Shown piece by piece: positions 9,791 to 18,552 of a stretch of 64,000 nt of DNA. The notes under the pieces were generated by a model, which searched no databases, was not told the origin of the DNA, and saw nothing but the letters and a program-made list of their open reading frames with translations. The stretch's first letter is position 1. Each line of letters starts with the position of its first letter. Source of the DNA: Peribacillus frigoritolerans (lineage in GTDB: Bacteria > Bacillota > Bacilli > Bacillales > DSM-1321); contig JAUPFL010000001.1 of NCBI GenBank assembly GCA_030562215.1, positions 186,001 to 250,000 of the forward strand. The letters run 5' to 3'. Position numbers and translations under genes: made by a program.

Positions 9791-9869
9791 ATCCTGCCCT
9801 TTTAGTTCCATAAGGAAAGAGCTGCCTTAAAGACAACTCTGACCTTCAGCTAAAGCACCCGTTAGTTTA
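9791..9869 (+). repeat. 75-bp dispersed hairpin repeat, copy B
   Basis: It opens with TATCCTGCCC, has AGCTGCCTTAAAGACAACT in the centre and closes with AGCTAAAGCACCCGTTAGTT. It lies between yndG and plsY. Confidence 0.65.
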
Positions 9870-9931
9870 AGTACAACTCTTCACAATCTGCTCTCTAGCT
9901 ATTACGAAATAACTTGTATTTTCTGTAAGAA

Positions 9932-10516
9932 TTATTTTTTCATACCTATTTTGTTTTCAGTTCCTTTTATAATTCTTTTGATATTTTGCCTATGCAAAAT
10001 TATCACTAATACACTAATAAATAACGAAAGAGCTATAATGACTTTATCCTCAAATATTAGACTATAAATAAATATTGCTATTCCAGCTAACATTGAACTT
10101 AGTGAAACATATTTAGAAAGTATCAAAGTTAATATAAATACACCAAAACCAGTCAAAGTACCTAAAGGTGTCAAAAATAATAAAACTCCTGTTGATGTCG
10201 CAACTGCTTTCCCGCCTTTAAACCCTGCAAAAAGAGGAAATACGTGTCCCAATATGGCTAATAAACCACATATAATGGGGTTAACAGTAGAATTAACTAT
10301 TTGGGGAAGTAAGCAAGCAAATGTACCCTTTAATAAATCAGCAATTGCAACAATTAGTCCTGCTTTCTTTCCAAGAACCCTAAAAGTATTGGTAGCACCA
10401 AGGTTTCCACTGCCGTAACCTCGAATATCGGTTTTATAGAATAGCTTACCGACAACTAAAGCAAATGAAATTGAACCAATCAAATAACTTAAAAATAAAG
10501 TTGAAATATTGAGCAT
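9932..10516 (-). CDS. plsY: Acyl-phosphate:glycerol-3-phosphate acyltransferase
   Basis: A complete 194-residue PlsY. This membrane enzyme transfers the acyl group from acyl-phosphate to glycerol-3-phosphate, the first step of phospholipid synthesis. The three cytoplasmic motifs are visible: GSGNLGATNTFR (36-47), GHVFPLFAGFKGGKAVATSTG (about 90-110) and HRQNIKRIIKGTENKIG near the C-terminus. Five to six hydrophobic helices fit the family. The ATG follows AGAAAGG. It stands alone between repeats rather than next to parE/parC, so it may be an extra paralogue. Confidence 0.9.
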   Translation of the reverse strand: MLNISTLFLSYLIGSISFALVVGKLFYKTDIRGYGSGNLGATNTFRVLGKKAGLIVAIADLLKGTFACLLPQIVNSTVNPIICGLLAILGHVFPLFAGFKGGKAVATSTGVLLFLTPLGTLTGFGVFILTLILSKYVSLSSMLAGIAIFIYSLIFEDKVIIALSLFISVLVIILHRQNIKRIIKGTENKIGMKK

Positions 10517-10590
10517 AATATACCTTTCTTAAACTTAAATTATTCGTATTAATATTCTATTTAATAACCTTATTATACTTCTATCCTTCA

Positions 10591-10672
10591 TCAACTATCC
10601 TGCCCCGATAGTTGCATAAAGAAAAAGCTGCCTTAAAGACAGCTCTGATATTCAGCTAACACACCTGTTAGG
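10591..10672 (+). repeat. 75-bp dispersed hairpin repeat, copy C
   Basis: TCAACTATCCTGCCCCG at the left, AGCTGCCTTAAAGACAGCT (a perfect 5-bp hairpin) in the middle, AGCTAACACACCTGTTAG at the right. It lies between plsY and the lipoprotein gene, just past the lipoprotein stop. Confidence 0.7.
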
Positions 10673-10690
10673 TTAATATTTCTCTATTCT

Positions 10691-11106
10691 TTATTTCTGA
10701 TCATTAAGTTTGAAAATAGAGGATAATGTTTCACCGTCTTCCCCTTCCAAAACGCCGCCTACTTGCTTTCCATCTTGCACGTCTGCGGAGCCAGTTTCGT
10801 TAAACCAGACCTTATATTTCTGCCCTTCCTTGTTATCTTGGTCTATAAACCAAAATACAGCATCTTCTTTGCTACCTTTATCAACTGATACTGTTTTATC
10901 CCATTTGATATCTGCTATAATGTCTTCAATCTTTTTGACATTATCTTTATCCAATACAGCTCGTTTATCACTTAATCCACCGGACTCTACTATTTGATAG
11001 CCAACGTCTTTTGCTTCAGGAGAACCCGAAGTTTTAGAGGAACTTGAACATCCCCTAACGCCACAATGATGACAACCAAACTTAAACTCCATAATAATTT
11101 CCTCAT
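10691..11106 (-). CDS. Lipoprotein, function unknown, frame broken near 11053
   Basis: ATG 11106, preceded by AGAGGTG, encodes a signal peptide MRKLLWSLSLVVIIVALG that runs out of frame at the GGGG run (11052-11055 on the plus strand). One more G restores the lipobox ALGGC and the body of the protein, giving about 138 residues. The mature part is hydrophilic, starts SSSSKTSGS, and contains WDKTVSV and a KYKVWFNETG stretch. After lipidation of the cysteine it would sit on the outer face of the membrane. No family is recognised. Confidence 0.65.
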
Positions 11107-11198
11107 ACTTACACCTCTTTTCCCCAATTGTACCATTTATAAGCAATATAAGATGAGGGATTACAATCTTTTATCAACTCTATTTTACTACTTCTTAT

Positions 11199-11273
11199 GC
11201 AACTATCCTGCCCCGTTAGTGCCATAAGAAAAAGCTGCCTTAAAGACAGCTCCGATCTTGAGCTAACGCACCA
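11199..11273 (+). repeat. 75-bp dispersed hairpin repeat, copy D
   Basis: GCAACTATCCTGCCCCG at the left, the AGCTGCCTTAAAGACAGCT hairpin in the centre, GAGCTAACGCACC at the right. Like copy C it lies just beyond the 3' end of a minus-strand gene. Confidence 0.7.
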
Positions 11274-11292
11274 AGTTTAAGACTTTTTAAAA

Positions 11293-11628
11293 CTAATCAC
11301 CTATGGCAAATATATGTTTTTTTCGCTGTAACGCTTCTATGCAAAAAAACTTTAACTCTTTAGCAAAACGTCTAACTTTTTGTTCTTTGTCCGCCCCTGT
11401 ATATTTATTAATTACGCCATCACATATACCTATTAATTCATTAATCTCGTCTCTATACAATATCGTTTCACCATAAATATTAAGATTTAGAAGTAAACCA
11501 AACTCATTATTAGAGTCCTTTTCCTTACTTAAAAGATATGAGTGTATTCCCTCTTCAAATTCTACATATGTTTCTTCCTTATACGCTTCTTTATAGGTGT
11601 TAGCTAAAATGAAATTGATTCCACACAT
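11293..11628 (-). CDS. Hypothetical cytoplasmic protein
   Basis: A 111-residue acidic, probably helical protein starting at ATG 11628, seven bases after GGAAGGA. There are no membrane segments or signal peptide. The N-terminus MCGINFILANTYKEAYKEE does not match a family I know (it is not a class II glutamine amidotransferase, which needs catalytic Cys at position 2 followed by GI and a long domain). It stands alone between two repeats. Confidence 0.5.
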   Translation of the reverse strand: MCGINFILANTYKEAYKEETYVEFEEGIHSYLLSKEKDSNNEFGLLLNLNIYGETILYRDEINELIGICDGVINKYTGADKEQKVRRFAKELKFFCIEALQRKKHIFAIGD

Positions 11629-11691
11629 TTACTTTATCCTTCCCTGCTTATTTCTAACTATTTTAGCAGATTGTACTCCCAAGTCCCTTAT

Positions 11692-11727
11692 TGAACAAAC
11701 CTGCCCCAATAGTTGAATAAGAAGAAG
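11692..11727 (+). repeat. Left half of the 75-bp repeat
   Basis: TTGAACAAACCTGCCCCAATAG matches only the left end of the family; the central hairpin and right end are missing. Confidence 0.45.
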
Positions 11728-11860
11728 TAACTTTTATGTTTACCTTTTCAGTAAAAATCTTGGAGGTGAACCAACTTCTTGTTCTGCTTCAAAGTAAGCA
11801 AGTGAACCTTCAATACACGAAACAATAGAAGGTTGACTGAATCTCCCTGGACGAATCTTT

Positions 11861-13173
11861 TTATGGATTCGTCAACAATTTTTCTTCATTTGACCCAAGC
11901 TTGATCGTGTATTCAGTCGGTATCCATAAGCCTGTATTCTCATTTCTTCCTTGGAGAACATATTTCGGGTTGTTTTTGCCCATCCGTTCTGCAGCTGTTT
12001 TCGCAAGCTTGCCGATATCACCTGTTTTGAGGCGGTTGATAATTAAACCGAGTTTCAAACTCTTTATTGTCAGCATTTCATAATCTGTGCTGCTGTCTCC
12101 GCTACGAATATCGGACCGTATCCGCCCCGCGTTTTGGAGATGGCGTGTTCGATCACTTCCACCTTACCTTCTCGAGCAGTGATCGGCCAATTGTCTTCAT
12201 ATTCTGCTTGAGTAATTCCTTCCTTCTTTTTTAATCTCATCCCAAAGACATTTTCCTTTGGAACGTTGTAGCCGTATTTTGGATTTGACGAAAATACCTC
12301 CACCACCTCTTCCATCGAAGCCGAAATAACAAAAACGTCAATCCCATTCTCCATAAAAGTATGCATTAAGTTTGCGATTTCCGAGGCCAGACGCAGTCCT
12401 GTTGTATAGGTAACTTGAACAGTACCGGCTTTTCCTAACATTGACCCAGGACTTATAAGCGTCACCGATGCCATTGCCGCCCCTAAATTATAATCATTTG
12501 AAGCCTCTGCAAGCTGCTGAACTTCTTCGGTCGACATGTTGGCAAATAAATAAAGCACCCATGGATATCCGATTTCAACACCGTATGTTTCCCCAATGGC
12601 TTCATAAAGAAAGTACATTTTCGCTTTAAAATCTTTAAATTGATCAGTTGAATGAAGCGTTTCTAACCTCTCTTTTCCATTCATCCCATTATAGTTGGAA
12701 TAAAGAAATTCGTAATCGCGCTTCAGATCATCGGCGATTTCCTTAAGAGTGACCTCATTGCCTTGAAGGTTTTTAAACTCGTGTGAAAAGGGTCCATTCG
12801 GCACATTCTTTTTGATCACTTCATAAAACTCTTCCGGTTGCATGTTATATGCCAAGTGATCAATTTGATAAAGAAAGAGGGCCTCCTCCGTATCATTCAT
12901 GATGCTCGTATGATCCCAATCAAAAACAACATAAGGTTTTCGATTTGGATCGTATCCTGTACTTCCAGCACCATGCTTATCAATTAGGTTTTGAACAGAC
13001 TTATAGGTGTCAGGAGCCCATTTCCCTTTATCCAACACTTGAATACAATTGCCCTCCCTATTTTGCGGAGTCGAAACTGCTTTTCCGCTTGCAGCCTCTC
13101 CTAAGGAAGCATACAAAAACAAGCAAATAACGATCATGCCAAATAAAGCTTTTAATTTGGTTCTATTATTCAT
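11861..13173 (-). CDS. Secreted HAD-family phosphatase, frame broken near 12094
   Basis: ATG 13173 follows AGGGGG and encodes a signal peptide ending near GEAASGKA, so the enzyme is exported. HAD motif I is DWDHTS (about residue 80), motif II is VISAS, and motif IV GDSSTDYE appears when one G is added at the GG of about 12094; without it the frame ends after ...FVAETAAQIMKC. The joined product has about 437 residues, of which the last 71 lie in the second frame. It resembles phosphoserine-phosphatase-like hydrolases, but the substrate is unknown. Transcription starts from a good promoter at 13268-13296 and passes a strong leader hairpin. Confidence 0.75.
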
Positions 13174-13197
13174 ATTATCCCCCTGAAAATGCAAAAG

Positions 13198-13241
13198 ACG
13201 CCTGCCCAATAGCTCGTTATTAGCTATTGAAACAGGCGCCA
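13198..13241 (-). promoter_or_regulatory. Strong leader hairpin before the HAD phosphatase gene
   Basis: On the minus strand GGCGCCTG and CAATAGCT pair with AGCTATTG and CAGGCGTC, giving a two-part stem of 16 pairs with small mismatches, followed by TCTTTTGCATTTT. It lies between the promoter and the ribosome binding site, so it can act as an attenuator or as a 5' stabiliser. No known riboswitch consensus is visible. Confidence 0.55.
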
Positions 13242-13267
13242 TTGCCGATTGATTCTTTTATGCGTAA

Positions 13268-13296
13268 ATATTATCACGAATTTTCAAAATAATCAA
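13268..13296 (-). promoter_or_regulatory. Sigma-A promoter of the HAD phosphatase gene
   Basis: On the minus strand TTGATT (13291-13296) and TAATAT (13268-13273) are separated by exactly 17 bases. The predicted start, near 13260, gives a leader of about 85 bases. Confidence 0.65.
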
Positions 13297-13596
13297 ATAT
13301 TTATTTGCGGTTCTTTTCTTAACAATTGTAACTTTATAAAAAAGAATTTCTGTGATCCTTATTCAATTAAGCGCCCGTTTTGCTTAAAAATCACAAAAGA
13401 ACAACATTAGTAAGGTACTAGAATTACAAAAAAAACAATCAACTCGTTTATTTTTCATTAGTTACCTCCAAAATGTTTAATAACCTATTATCAATTAAAT
13501 GGTAAAAAGAGTTACAAAACAACCCTTATTATAACCATATATTTTATTGGGTTCCTTAATGAACTAAACATCCGTTAATTAGACAATAAATTAAAT
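13297..13596. other. AT-rich intergenic stretch
   Basis: About 300 bases between the HAD promoter and the GNAT stop codon. A partial repeat end (AATTAAGCGCCCGTTTTGC near 13366-13384) is the only structure seen; no supported frame is present. Confidence 0.4.
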
Positions 13597-14004
13597 TTAT
13601 CGATTTATATTCTTTGTCATACCAATGGTAAACTTCTCAAATCCAAAAGTTTCATAATATGATTTCAAACTTTCTACACACATAAGTTGAGGAATTACTC
13701 GATTTTGCTCACAATGTTCAATTATTCGATTCAACATTTCTTTGCCGATTCCTTCGGACTGGTAGCTCGGTAGTACACACACTCCACATACAATTCCAGT
13801 AATGACACCATCTGAAATAACACGTCCCATACCCACTAACTGTTGTTCATCAAAAGCATAAATTGCATACCAACTTTGATTGCACATTTGTTTCAAATCA
13901 TTAACTGTTAATTTAAGTGAATTCCATCCTAAAGATTCATATAAGGTTAGTAATTGCTTAAAATTTTCAGGGGGTTCTATTGTATAAAGTATAGTTCTTT
14001 CCAT
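13597..14004 (-). CDS. GNAT family N-acetyltransferase
   Basis: Start at ATG 14004, seven bases after AAGGAGG; the upstream extension has no ribosome binding site. The 135-residue protein carries the GNAT acetyl-CoA loop as LPSYQSEGIGKEMLNRII (Q/R-x-x-G-x-G/A form) and the closing YYETFGFEKF motif. It probably acetylates a small amine; the substrate cannot be read from sequence. It is monocistronic and lies just left of the accessory region. Confidence 0.8.
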   Translation of the reverse strand: MERTILYTIEPPENFKQLLTLYESLGWNSLKLTVNDLKQMCNQSWYAIYAFDEQQLVGMGRVISDGVITGIVCGVCVLPSYQSEGIGKEMLNRIIEHCEQNRVIPQLMCVESLKSYYETFGFEKFTIGMTKNINR

Positions 14005-14109
14005 AGAAGTACCTCCTTGAATTTTTTGTATCTTACAGTTTAATATAAACATATAATTTGTATAATTTCCACATATCCCCTTACGCAAACCAGCCCCTTT
14101 AACTCATAA

Positions 14110-14296
14110 GAAAAAGAGCTGCTGAGGCGAAGGAGAACCCTCATGTGCAACTATGCACTAGGTCTAGGGACTGAACGTGCGCCGTTAGTCCGAGGCAGCT
14201 CCGTGACGGATGGAGTGAAATGTGGTAACCTACCCACGCATATCAGTTTGTATACCACCGTCAACGTTTTTGCCTTCGTGCCAAGTTTTTAAGGTA
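14110..14296 (+). mobile_element. Group II intron fragment (domain I)
   Basis: The text GGCGAAGGAGAACCCTC, then CTAGGGACTGAACG, then GTGAAATGTGGTAACC reproduces, in order, segments I know from domain I of bacterial chloroplast-like group II introns. No intron-encoded reverse transcriptase and no 3' domains V/VI follow, so this is a dead remnant. It is embedded next to a repeat start (AAACCAGCCCCTTTAACTC at about 14085) and marks the left edge of the accessory region. Identification is from memory of the family pattern. Confidence 0.6.
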
Positions 14297-14297
14297 T

Positions 14298-14363
14298 CCT
14301 TGTTCAACTTTTAGAATTGTATCCTAAATCCGAAAGGATATTTAGTTTATAAGTTGAACAAGG
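14298..14363. repeat. 66-bp imperfect palindrome
   Basis: CCTTGTTCAACTT at 14298-14310 is perfectly complementary to 14351-14363, and inside it TATCC and GGATA pair again. The structure lies directly after the intron fragment. It could be a small palindromic insertion or a terminator-like relic. Confidence 0.55.
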
Positions 14364-14408
14364 AATAACTCTATTCATAGCTGAATGAAACACCATTTAA
14401 AAACATTT

Positions 14409-14452
14409 GGGTATGGTGGGTTGACAGTTTCGTTCATATCAGTTGCATAAGA
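14409..14452 (+). repeat. 44-bp inverted repeat, left arm of the accessory region
   Basis: The 44 bases match the reverse complement of 23941-23984 at 42 positions, while the flanks do not match. It includes GGTGGGTTGACAGTTT and ATATCAGTTGCATAAGA. The two arms enclose about 9.5 kb. Confidence 0.7.
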
Positions 14453-14481
14453 TAATTAATTTTCCATCATTAATAATTGAC

Positions 14482-14796
14482 CTATCTAGTTAGGTGTTCT
14501 TTAAATATCTGTTTAAAGTAAGGTTTAAAATCTATTTCTATCATTTGCTGAGTTTCTTCATTTATAACCGTTAACAGTACACTTGATTGGTCTTTTTTAT
14601 CTGATGTTATTTCAAATTTTTCTACCCGTTTTAAATCTATAAGTGATAATAAAATATTTGAACCACATCTGGACACTTGAATTTTCACTTCACCATAGGT
14701 GGGAGAAAGTGTTACAACAAAGTCTGCTTCATCATTAGAAAATCGGTATGTTGCTTTGTTGTAATAAAATGGGTAGTCTTTTGATCTGGTATCCAA
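14482..14796 (-). CDS. Hypothetical protein, start uncertain
   Basis: A 104-residue, beta-rich, soluble product (YRFSNDEADFVVTLSPTYGEV, then VLLTVINEETQQMIEIDF). The only in-frame start is TTG 14796, without a clear Shine-Dalgarno sequence; a nearby ATG (about 14806) would enter this frame after loss of one base. The family is not recognised. It lies downstream of the esterase gene on the same strand, 77 bases away, and could be co-transcribed. Confidence 0.45.
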   Translation of the reverse strand: MDTRSKDYPFYYNKATYRFSNDEADFVVTLSPTYGEVKIQVSRCGSNILLSLIDLKRVEKFEITSDKKDQSSVLLTVINEETQQMIEIDFKPYFKQIFKEHLTR

Positions 14797-14873
14797 AAGA
14801 GTGGGTTCACTTCATTTTCGGTTCCCAAGAATTATTTATAAATTAAACGGTTTATCTCAAACAACTTATATAA

Positions 14874-16223
14874 TTATTTATTTATTTGAGTCGGACTTAC
14901 ATTTTGGATTTGTACAAGTATATCAAAGGTTTGATCCAACTTAATATCAACTGTAGATGGAAAACCAGGTCCAACAGTTGTAATACCAGCAAATATTGGA
15001 TGTTGTTCATTTAACCAAGCTTTTACCGAGCCGTTTGCTTTACGCAGGTCAATAAGGTATTGGTCTTTTTTTACTTTTCCTAAAGTGTAGTTATAACTGT
15101 TTGAATCTTTTGTGTCCAATTCCCCATAAGGCCCATACTCATCGTTAGTATTATAAACGTTATATTTCCCTTTATAGACAGACGTTCCGATTGTTACATA
15201 CCTCTTTCCATAATGTTCAACTAGATGCTGACCTGACATTTTTGGATACACAAATGGTAACATATTCGTTTTAGAAATATGTCCATTATGTGCCCAAACA
15301 ATTGTTTTCCCTAAATGTTCTTCTGTCCATTTTGCATTTTCATACATTGCTATATCGTGTTTCAAATAAAATTCAGAGGGGTTCTCTAGCATTTCAGTTG
15401 TCATTGTTGTAAACTGCTCGATAATTCGAGCATGTTGTTGAATCCAAGCAAATTCTTTTGAATTTCCATTTAATTTACTTTTATTCTGCTCTAATAACGT
15501 ACTTATTTGCTTACCATCTGAAATATATTTTTCTTTTTCTTCTTTTTGTAGACTACTGAACGTGTTAAGATCCTTTGTAACAAGCATAAGTCCATTTAAC
15601 TTTTCTTCTAGACTAGGAACTAGGTCAGGACTATATTTCTTTACATATCTTTTTATTTCTTCATAAACACCTTTATTTACTGTTTGTATATCCATTCCAA
15701 TGATACGTATTTTCTTTTTGTGATTTGGATCTGCATTATAATTTTTTATCCATTTCAACATGTTTACGATTTCTTTCGTATTTAAGACAGGATTTAGATA
15801 TTTACTTGGATCCCCCTTACCCGTAAGAACATATTTATCAAGCATTAATGCATTATCCCAATTATCTTCTAAAACTATATTTGAAAATCCTTTTTCTGAA
15901 ACTAAGTAATTAACAATTCGATGCTTCATTGTAAAAATTTCATGGGCTCCATGAGTTGCTTCACCTAGACCTACAATCGATGCTGAACCGACCATTTCAT
16001 TAAGAGGTTTCAGATCTTGAATGGAATCAGTAGGGATCGTCGTTTTAATAGCCTTTGAATGCTTTTCAAGCCATTTAACATTCCTCAGGTCATTTTTAAT
16101 ACCTTCGTGTGCACTTATATTATTTATTGAAACCTCTGTTTTTGTACTAGCATAAGTAGTGCCTAGAAAATTTGTCAATGCAAAGGCAGCAGTAGCGATT
16201 GCAAAAATAATTTTTTTATTCAT
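14874..16223 (-). CDS. Erythromycin-esterase family protein, secreted
   Basis: Start at ATG 16223 (MNKKIIFAIATAAFAL), five bases after AAGGAGG. A signal peptide is followed by the esterase domain: GEATHGAHEIFTMKHRIV (about residues 80-97), the LEDNWDNALMLDKYV segment, and the histidine motif WAHNGHIS (about 305). These carry the Glu and His residues proposed as catalytic in Ere enzymes. True macrolide esterases are cytoplasmic and the family is broad, so resistance should not be assumed from homology. The mature protein has about 425 residues. A second, degraded copy exists at 23663-23713. Confidence 0.8.
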   Translation of the reverse strand: MNKKIIFAIATAAFALTNFLGTTYASTKTEVSINNISAHEGIKNDLRNVKWLEKHSKAIKTTIPTDSIQDLKPLNEMVGSASIVGLGEATHGAHEIFTMKHRIVNYLVSEKGFSNIVLEDNWDNALMLDKYVLTGKGDPSKYLNPVLNTKEIVNMLKWIKNYNADPNHKKKIRIIGMDIQTVNKGVYEEIKRYVKKYSPDLVPSLEEKLNGLMLVTKDLNTFSSLQKEEKEKYISDGKQISTLLEQNKSKLNGNSKEFAWIQQHARIIEQFTTMTTEMLENPSEFYLKHDIAMYENAKWTEEHLGKTIVWAHNGHISKTNMLPFVYPKMSGQHLVEHYGKRYVTIGTSVYKGKYNVYNTNDEYGPYGELDTKDSNSYNYTLGKVKKDQYLIDLRKANGSVKAWLNEQHPIFAGITTVGPGFPSTVDIKLDQTFDILVQIQNVSPTQINK

Positions 16224-16653
16224 CTCTTCCTCCTTAAAATATCTTGATAGAAATGTTTGAATCATTCATATCCTCAATAGTTTATAAACAAAGATTAGCT
16301 CTTCAATCTTTCATTTTCCTATCTTTATTCTTACTTATTTCTTAAAAAATGAAACAATTCACAAATATTAAAATACCTTTTTGTGAAACTTTACAATTAA
16401 ACTACTAATCTGCCATTTAGCGAAATAAAGGACGATCATTTTTGAACATCCTCTATTGTTGTTCAACTAACGCGCTCCTTAGTTGAATTAGAAAAGAAAC
16501 CTTCTTTTTTCAGAGAAAGCAATGAACATTACAATAATTGTACATTTTCACCTGGAGATGCCAATTTTCTCGTTTTAGGGTATTTACTTTTCTTAGCATG
16601 ATTGTGATGTGGTGCTACCCCACTTAATCCTAAAGAAACAACAAATATTTTTC
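16224..16653. other. Intergenic stretch upstream of the esterase gene
   Basis: About 430 AT-rich bases that must contain the esterase promoter and the end of the response-regulator transcript. A divergent hairpin-repeat copy (TTCAACTAACGCGCTCCTTAG, 16461-16481) is present; no supported gene was found. Confidence 0.4.
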
Positions 16654-16973
16654 TCATTCAATAATTCCGATTTCTTGAGCCTTAAGGACAGCTTCTTCCT
16701 TGTTACGCACTCTAACTTTATGTAAGCCGCGGAAGCATAGTTTCTGACCGTACCATTCGACAAATATAACCTTGAAGCTATGGTAGTGTATCGGAGTCCC
16801 TTTGCTACTAGCTGCAATATTTCTATCTCTCTGGCTGTTAGCTCATAAGCAGTTGCTTTTGATTGTGGTGTCTCGTTTTGCTCATCAAACTTCTCAAATA
16901 TTTTGTGAGACATTCCCTGATCAATCAGTGTCCCACCTCTGTGAATAAGTCGGATCGTATTAGCTAGTTCCAA
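16654..16973 (-). CDS. LuxR/NarL response regulator, C-terminal DNA-binding part
   Basis: This is the second half of the response regulator whose receiver lies in the preceding frame. One T missing from TTTTT (about 16994-16998) breaks the link between ...NGADGF and ...SVETLELANTIR. The helix-turn-helix is LTAREIEILQLVAKG ... IASRLYLSNGTVRNY. A second slip near 16717 changes the end; restoring one A gives ...RVRNKEEAVLKAQEIGIIE and a stop at 16654-16656. It should bind promoters after phosphorylation by the linked kinase; a shared 16-base box is a candidate site. Confidence 0.75.
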
Positions 16974-18439
16974 CGTTTCAACAGATTTAAGTAAAAACCA
17001 TCCGCACCGTTACGAAGCGAGTCCAACGCCTGTTCCGTATCCTGAAACGTTGTAAAAATCAATACGCGGATATGTGGCCATTGTTGCTTAATCTTTTTGG
17101 TTGCTTCGACTCCATCCATGTGCTGCATATCTAAATCCATAAGTACAACGTGGGGTTGAAGGCGCCCGCACAAGTCGATAGCTTGAACGCCATCTTCAGC
17201 CAAACCGACTACATTTAAATCTTCATATTTGTCGAGTAGTGTACTTAAACTTTCCCGAACAAATGGCTGGTCGTCGACAATTAACAAACGGATAAGTCCA
17301 TCTTTTATTTCAGTTTGTCTAGGTATGGTACATGTAACAAGCATTCCTTCATCTGGCTTTGTATATACAGACAATTGACCTTGCAAATTCATTGCCCGCT
17401 CTTTCATCGCATTAATACCGAAGCCTTCCTGCCATTCTACATTTCCCTTTCCATTATCTTGCACTTCCAACCTCGTATATTGTTGTTCAAAATGCAATGA
17501 AACTATAATTTCATTCCCCTGACCATGACGTACTGCATTCGTAAGGGACTCTTGTAAGCAACGAATGAACGCTATCCTCGCTTGCCGAGACAGTTGGTAT
17601 TCCTCTCCGAATGCTCGAAAGCTTACATTCACCCGAGCGTACTCCTGAAATTCAGCTCCAAGATTTTGTAGAGATTGAATCAAGGAAAGCGATTGACACG
17701 GAGACTCCATTTGATGTAGGTAACCTCTCACGTCCTCGATGCTTTTACGTCCCATTTCAAGCAGAGAATCTAGCCTCTGTATACCCATTTCGGTAACAAG
17801 CTCGGTACGCAATGTTTCCATCCCCAAAATAATGGAAGTATAAGCATGGCCAACTGTATCATGAAGCTCACTAGACAGCCTGCTTCGTTCCTCTGCAAGT
17901 GTAATACGTTCGATCTGAGACATATACTGCTCAAGTACCACGTTTTGTTTACAAATCGCTTCATTTTGCTTATGATTGACGATTAATAAATGAAAAGCGA
18001 ACCCCATTACATAAACGAGTCCGTAGTAGGTGACCATAATCCAATAGCTATTACTTGGTGCAAGCGCATAGAAAATTCCAGTTATTATAAAAACTGTTGT
18101 TGGAGCTGTCCAATAATAGGACAAATGCTTACTATTTGCTGCGATAAAAAACACCGATATAAGAAATGAAGTGTAAGCTTCTGGAAATAAAGAGGTTAAA
18201 TATATACATAGTCCGCCATATAGCAGTATTTCTGTGAACAAGTAGTATTTGTAATTGAACAGTAAGGCTGCCCATGGAATAGAGAAGGCAACAACCTCCC
18301 AAAGAATAATAATCCAAAGTGGTAATGTTAAACCATCCTGAAAATTTAATGTAGCTAGGATGATTGACACACTACCAAGTAGACGGATTCCAAACATAAT
18401 CCAATCATACCAAAACCAATACTTAACCATATCTAACAA
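16964..18439 (-). CDS. Sensor histidine kinase joined in frame to a receiver domain
   Basis: TTG 18439, eight bases after GGGG, starts a 491-residue frame. Residues 1-155 hold about five or six membrane helices. The HisKA_3 dimerisation domain has the phospho-acceptor histidine in SSELHDTVGHAY (about 195), and the HATPase domain shows ESLTNAVRHG and DNGKG then GFGINAMKERA. From about residue 382 the frame runs without a stop into a NarL-type receiver (LLIVDDQPF, phosphorylated Asp in VLMDLDM). Such kinases normally end before a separate regulator gene, so the fusion may be real or may reflect a lost base near 17300. The sensor-domain protein gene lies just upstream. Confidence 0.8.
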   Translation of the reverse strand: MLDMVKYWFWYDWIMFGIRLLGSVSIILATLNFQDGLTLPLWIIILWEVVAFSIPWAALLFNYKYYLFTEILLYGGLCIYLTSLFPEAYTSFLISVFFIAANSKHLSYYWTAPTTVFIITGIFYALAPSNSYWIMVTYYGLVYVMGFAFHLLIVNHKQNEAICKQNVVLEQYMSQIERITLAEERSRLSSELHDTVGHAYTSIILGMETLRTELVTEMGIQRLDSLLEMGRKSIEDVRGYLHQMESPCQSLSLIQSLQNLGAEFQEYARVNVSFRAFGEEYQLSRQARIAFIRCLQESLTNAVRHGQGNEIIVSLHFEQQYTRLEVQDNGKGNVEWQEGFGINAMKERAMNLQGQLSVYTKPDEGMLVTCTIPRQTEIKDGLIRLLIVDDQPFVRESLSTLLDKYEDLNVVGLAEDGVQAIDLCGRLQPHVVLMDLDMQHMDGVEATKKIKQQWPHIRVLIFTTFQDTEQALDSLRNGADGFYLNLLKRWN

Positions 18440-18552
18440 GTAATTTACCCCTAAGTGCCTTCCTTCTTATTTCCTATATTATAGATTATTCTTTCTTATA
18501 TTTTTAAGCTTTTAAGATTAGCCTGAAAATTTCTATCGATTTAGCTGCCGAA

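Noticed and set aside
14874..16223. Macrolide resistance gene
   Set aside because: The protein belongs to the erythromycin-esterase fold family but has a signal peptide and no demonstrated link to resistance; homology alone is not enough.
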